DNA from: Nematostella vectensis
Taxonomy: Eukaryota > Cnidaria > Anthozoa > Actiniaria > Edwardsiidae
Length of the DNA stretch: 64,000 nucleotides
Direction: 5' to 3'
Assembly (NCBI RefSeq): GCF_932526225.1
Contig: NC_064041.1
Span: forward strand, 5,142,046-5,206,045
In this document: piece by piece, positions 60,901 to 64,000 of the stretch
Numbering within the stretch: the stretch's first letter is position 1
How the letters are laid out: every line of letters begins with the position of its first letter
Notes under the pieces: generated by a model
Database searches by the model: none
What the model was told of the DNA's origin: nothing
What the model saw: only the letters and a program-made list of their open reading frames with translations
Translations under genes and position numbers: made by a program

Positions 60901-63029
60901 CAAATTCCAATAGTGTTTCGTGGTATTTACACTTCAAAGGAACGATATCCGTCATGTCATGATGAAAATTGAAAAAGTATTTTGAGATTTTGATACAGCG
61001 CGCGCTACTTTGAAATAAAATTTTCAGTGCGTGCGCGAGCGTTCAGTGTTTGCAGCGCGCGTAGGTAGTGAAAATTGAAAACTTAGGCTTCAAAAAGGTT
61101 GGCTTGACTAAATCTTCGCTGAAACTTCGTTTTTACAAAATATTGGAAACAAAGCCCGCGCGTGCTCATTCGGCCTGCCCAGACAAACTGTTATCTCACA
61201 TTATGAAATTGAAATGAAGTTTAAAAACAAATTCCAATAGTGTTTCGTGGTATTTACACTTCAAAGGAACGATATCCGTCATGTCATGATGAAAATTGAA
61301 AAAGTATTTTGAGATTTTGATACAGCGCGCGCTACTTTGAAATAAAATTTTCAGTGCGTGCGCGAGCGTTCAGTGTTTGCAGCGCGCGCAGGTAGTGAAA
61401 ATTGAAAACTTAGGCTTCAAAAAGGTTGGCTTGACTAAATCTTCGCTGAAACTTCGTTTTTACAAAATATTGGAAATATCATCACCCGAAAAGGATGAGA
61501 TCAACTTAAAGTCAATTTTGGAGAACTTAAAACGCATATTTTTATTTCTTTTACTTCAGGAAAGCTTGAAATGACGAATTCCGTGTTATGTATATGCGCG
61601 CGCTCAACGCCACCAGCGTAGCAACGTCGTTACTGAGCAACACTAATGTCAGTACACCCTTAAAAGGGGAATGCAGATAATCAACTTCATTTACGAAGCC
61701 CATCATTACATCGCCATCGCCATTATCATCATCACAAATGTAATGGGTGGTATTTTGGGTTATTTTAGATTTTGCAAAGATTTTAAGTAAGCGATTTTTG
61801 GATTGCGATTATAATTGTTTTACGTATTTTACGGATTGTTTCTCAAACGTGATTCTAATTCGATCCGTACACGTTTAGGAATTTACTTTCAACATGTTTC
61901 AAATTCCTTTAGATTAGTATCAATAGCTTGATAGTGATAATTGACTTAAGTTTAGCGTCCTTTACCATTTCCCAGGAAGATTAGTTTCTAAATTTGACAG
62001 GACAATGGACGCTAAGTAATTTGAACGGTAGTAAATGTTAGCGTCCCTAGAAAAATGCGCGTCCCCAAGCGAGTATAAAAGCGGCTGTTTTTACGGTATC
62101 TGTTAGTAGTTTAAGTACCGTTGAGCAAAGGAGGCGCATTGCTTGCGAGGCGTGATGCGGGAGCGAGAAATGCAGTTGCTCCGGGAAGACAGTCAGCAGA
62201 GATAAATTACAAGCTTAGATCGCTGTCCGTACGGGCCTGTATGCCAGTTGTGTTCAGTTTAATAACCGGTTGTAAATACTTTGTTTTTAAAACTAGCCTT
62301 TGGTTTAGGTTACCTTTTCTCGGGATTTGACTATGTTTGTTATCACTTAAAATTTATTATTTAATTTGTTAATAAATCCTTGCAAGTCCATGCCTTGCAT
62401 CATGTATTCGTTCTCACGTTGCCTTTCGCTCGATCGTTTTCGTTTCATTCCATTTATTTTTGCCTACTTTTTGGCTGGTTTCAGAACCTGATAGTTTTGC
62501 TTTCAGTATTGCATTTGTTTCTACATTTTTCGTAACCGCGCGGTAAATGTCAAGTTCCGACGGTTACACAAACATCATTATTATGACCATCATCATCATC
62601 ATCATTATCATCATAATAAAAAAACATCACCTTATAGGACCTTTTATTTTTTTAACCCTTATGAAAGGGTTTTTGTCTATCATTTTCTCATGATTTGTTA
62701 ATTAATTGCTCAGCGCATTGATTGTTGTGATGCTAAGGATGCACAATCGTTCGAAATAGCATATAACACAAATTGCATTGAACTTTAGCTTATTTATATC
62801 ACAACCTTAAAAAAAGGAGCCAACTTCAACCCAAGGCAAGTCCCTCCTTGAGCGTGAGTCATACATTTCGCTGTCTTCCCTCAGGGATGTCGACAAGTCA
62901 AAAGCTGTCGTTTCTCAAGCGCCCGCGTGACGCCCAAGTGGTCGAAGGACGTGACCAGTTCGTGGTGTTTGAGTGTATCATGTCCTGGGAAGTGGAATAC
63001 TTAGGGAACTATACCTACAACGGCTATTA
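57939..63029 (+). CDS. Immunoglobulin-domain secreted or surface protein, 5' part
   Basis: Exons 57939-58020, 59626-59922, 60023-60319 and 62885-63029. The first encodes a signal peptide (GFVFQLLVIWASHGLA) and ends in phase 1. The next two are 297-nt, phase 1-1 Ig exons. Ig1 has FVKSPPRVTQVPERSVAILP, then PC, YKWLLNG, and GGLFQCTASNSLG, the classic Cys-Trp-DxxxYxC pattern with Phe for Tyr. Ig2 has SFCLDPP, TVTWSRV and DIDMYTCTLNN. The fourth begins an Ig3 (FLKRPRDAQVVEG, VVFEC) and ends in phase 2 at ATTA|GTAAGT, so the domain must finish in a later exon beyond the window. No transmembrane segment is in view. By family, a cell-adhesion or recognition protein; the exact orthologue is unknown. 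Reading through the last donor gives an immediate stop. Confidence 0.75.
60818..61471. repeat. 327-bp tandem duplication, two copies
   Basis: GGAAACAAAGCCCGCGCGTG starts each copy (60818 and 61145). The two appear identical except for about one base (GCGCGTAGG versus GCGCGCAGG). In intron 3 of the Ig gene. Confidence 0.95.
62036..62572 (+). mobile_element. Possible solo LTR
   Basis: Begins TGTTAGCGTC, has a TATAAAAG box at 62074, an AATAAA at 62371 about 300 bp later, and ends near GACGGTTACA. This is the order expected in a retrotransposon LTR. No target-site duplication or internal region was found. Lies in the Ig-gene intron. Confidence 0.3.
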
Positions 63030-63328
63030 GTAAGTCATTTACTGTCGAACCCGTTGTATCGCAATGTCGCATTTTCAAAACATCGATTTGTTTTTGTCTT
63101 TTGGGATTTTTTGTTCCGCCAGTCAAATTATTCTAAGCCAATCAGATTCTTGCCATCTCTCGCCTAGTGCAGTTGCCTGGCTTTGTGTCGCGACACTGTC
63201 TGGTTTTCGTCCAGAGGATAGCCAGGTAAGTGCACAAAGACTCTGATTTGCTAAGAATGGTTTTACTGACGGAACAGAAAACCAAAACAAATCGCGATAC
63301 AACGGATTCGACAGTAAGTAAAAAAGGT

Positions 63329-63455
63329 ATTCCTACAACGGTTATTAGTGAGTCAATGCAGTTACACACTTACTAAAAAAGATTCCTACAACGGCTACTA
63401 GTAAGTCATTTCAGATAAACAAAAGGTATTTCTACAACGGTTTTTAGTAAGTTCT
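63329..63455 (+). repeat. Tandem copies of the Ig exon 4 end plus its splice donor
   Basis: The true exon end is CCTACAACGGCTATTA|GTAAGTCATTT (63014-63040). In the intron CCTACAACGGTTATTAGTGA (63332), CCTACAACGGCTACTAGTAA (63385) and TCTACAACGGTTTTTAGTAA (63431) follow at about 48-bp spacing, each with a GTRAGT donor. A further decayed copy may lie near 63480. Confidence 0.8.
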
Positions 63456-63749
63456 GTTACAAACTCAAATCAAGCTATCCCGAATGGCTTTTAGTCAAGG
63501 TCAATGCAGTTATTCACTCACTAAAATATATCCACAAGGGTTTCGTAGATGAGATCCATCCCCGGGAGGACCGAAGTACACTTGAAATTCCATTGTTGCC
63601 GAAACCCTCAATTTTTCTTATTCACGCTATGAAACCGTGATAACCCTTACCAACTCTAATGCCTAATTTAAATATGCTCCGTTTGATTGAGTCTTAATCC
63701 AATACGCTTACACGCATTTTTATGAAGTCTTATCACATAGCCGTAGCAG

Positions 63750-63870
63750 GCTTCGAATAATTGAGTGAAGGGGGCATGATACAGAAACATTGAGAAAACA
63801 TTGGGGAGGGGCACAGCCACGCCCCTACTGGTCATTTCCTTATCACAGCCACTCCTTGCTACGACCCTAG
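63750..63870. repeat. AAATATTGGGGG / ACGCCCCTACTGG family (copy 4)
   Basis: GCAGGCTTCGAATAATTGAG, ATACAGAAACATTGAGAAAA and CCACGCCCCTACTGGTCATT match the copies at 8892, 31902 and 45514. Confidence 0.55.
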
Positions 63871-63939
63871 ATCAGCCCTGTTCAGGTCACATTTGTAATA
63901 ACCTGCCACATTTGTTATAATGGCCACACATTTGTAGTA

Positions 63940-64000
63940 ATCTATCTGATATCTTATGAAAGAAACATTGTATGACATCCAAACTTGGTAGGTGTCATGT
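63940..64000. repeat. ACCAAACTYGGTAGGTGTCA family, cut by the window end
   Basis: GAAACATTGTATGACATCCA and AACTTGGTAGGTGTCATG match 33030-33480. Confidence 0.5.

Noticed and set aside
61377..61574. 65-aa frame with GFKKVGLTKSSLKLRFYKILE
   Set aside because: Mostly inside the 327-bp duplicated repeat, no splice support; insufficient to call an exon.

Overview
The window is eukaryotic nuclear DNA from an animal, most likely an anthozoan cnidarian (sea anemone type, Nematostella-like). The evidence is spliced metazoan genes with GT-AG introns, products at vertebrate-like conservation, a uromodulin-type D8C gene, a candidate gustatory-receptor-like gene, Penelope-like and LINE fragments, and many short inverted-repeat elements. 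The species assignment is inference. Gene models were built by hand from splice sites and codon phase; no similarity search was run.

Layout. 1-4300: LINE fragment and several palindromic or MITE-like elements. 4309-6795 (+): 3' end of a collagen-like gene with a 21-bp minisatellite in an intron and a transposon sitting in its last coding block. 9320-13478 (-): POLE3, four coding exons. 13479-14302: shared promoter region between POLE3 and CSNK2B. 14303-17923 (+): CSNK2B, six exons. 19386-44503 (-): P4HTM, ten coding exons over 25 kb. A 14-kb intron of P4HTM holds, on the opposite strand (23766-31148), a small secreted D8C gene with a duplicated domain exon. 37740-38745 (+): Penelope-like element remnant. 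44504-50811: repeats, a tRNA-derived SINE and two unassigned coding candidates. 50812-56634 (+): seven-transmembrane protein, probably gustatory-receptor-like, with a very long loop before TM7. 57939 to beyond 63029 (+): secreted or surface immunoglobulin-domain protein, running off the window.

The most unusual theme is shared by several unrelated genes. The 3' end of an exon together with its 5' splice site has been copied in tandem into the downstream intron: about 65-bp units x14 in P4HTM, about 60-bp units x8 in CSNK2B, three or more units in the Ig gene, and possibly a single echo in POLE3. Each unit carries a decoy splice donor. The genes do not form an operon or pathway. POLE3 and CSNK2B are housekeeping nuclear genes with a divergent promoter; P4HTM is an ER oxygen-sensing hydroxylase; the rest are secreted or membrane proteins.
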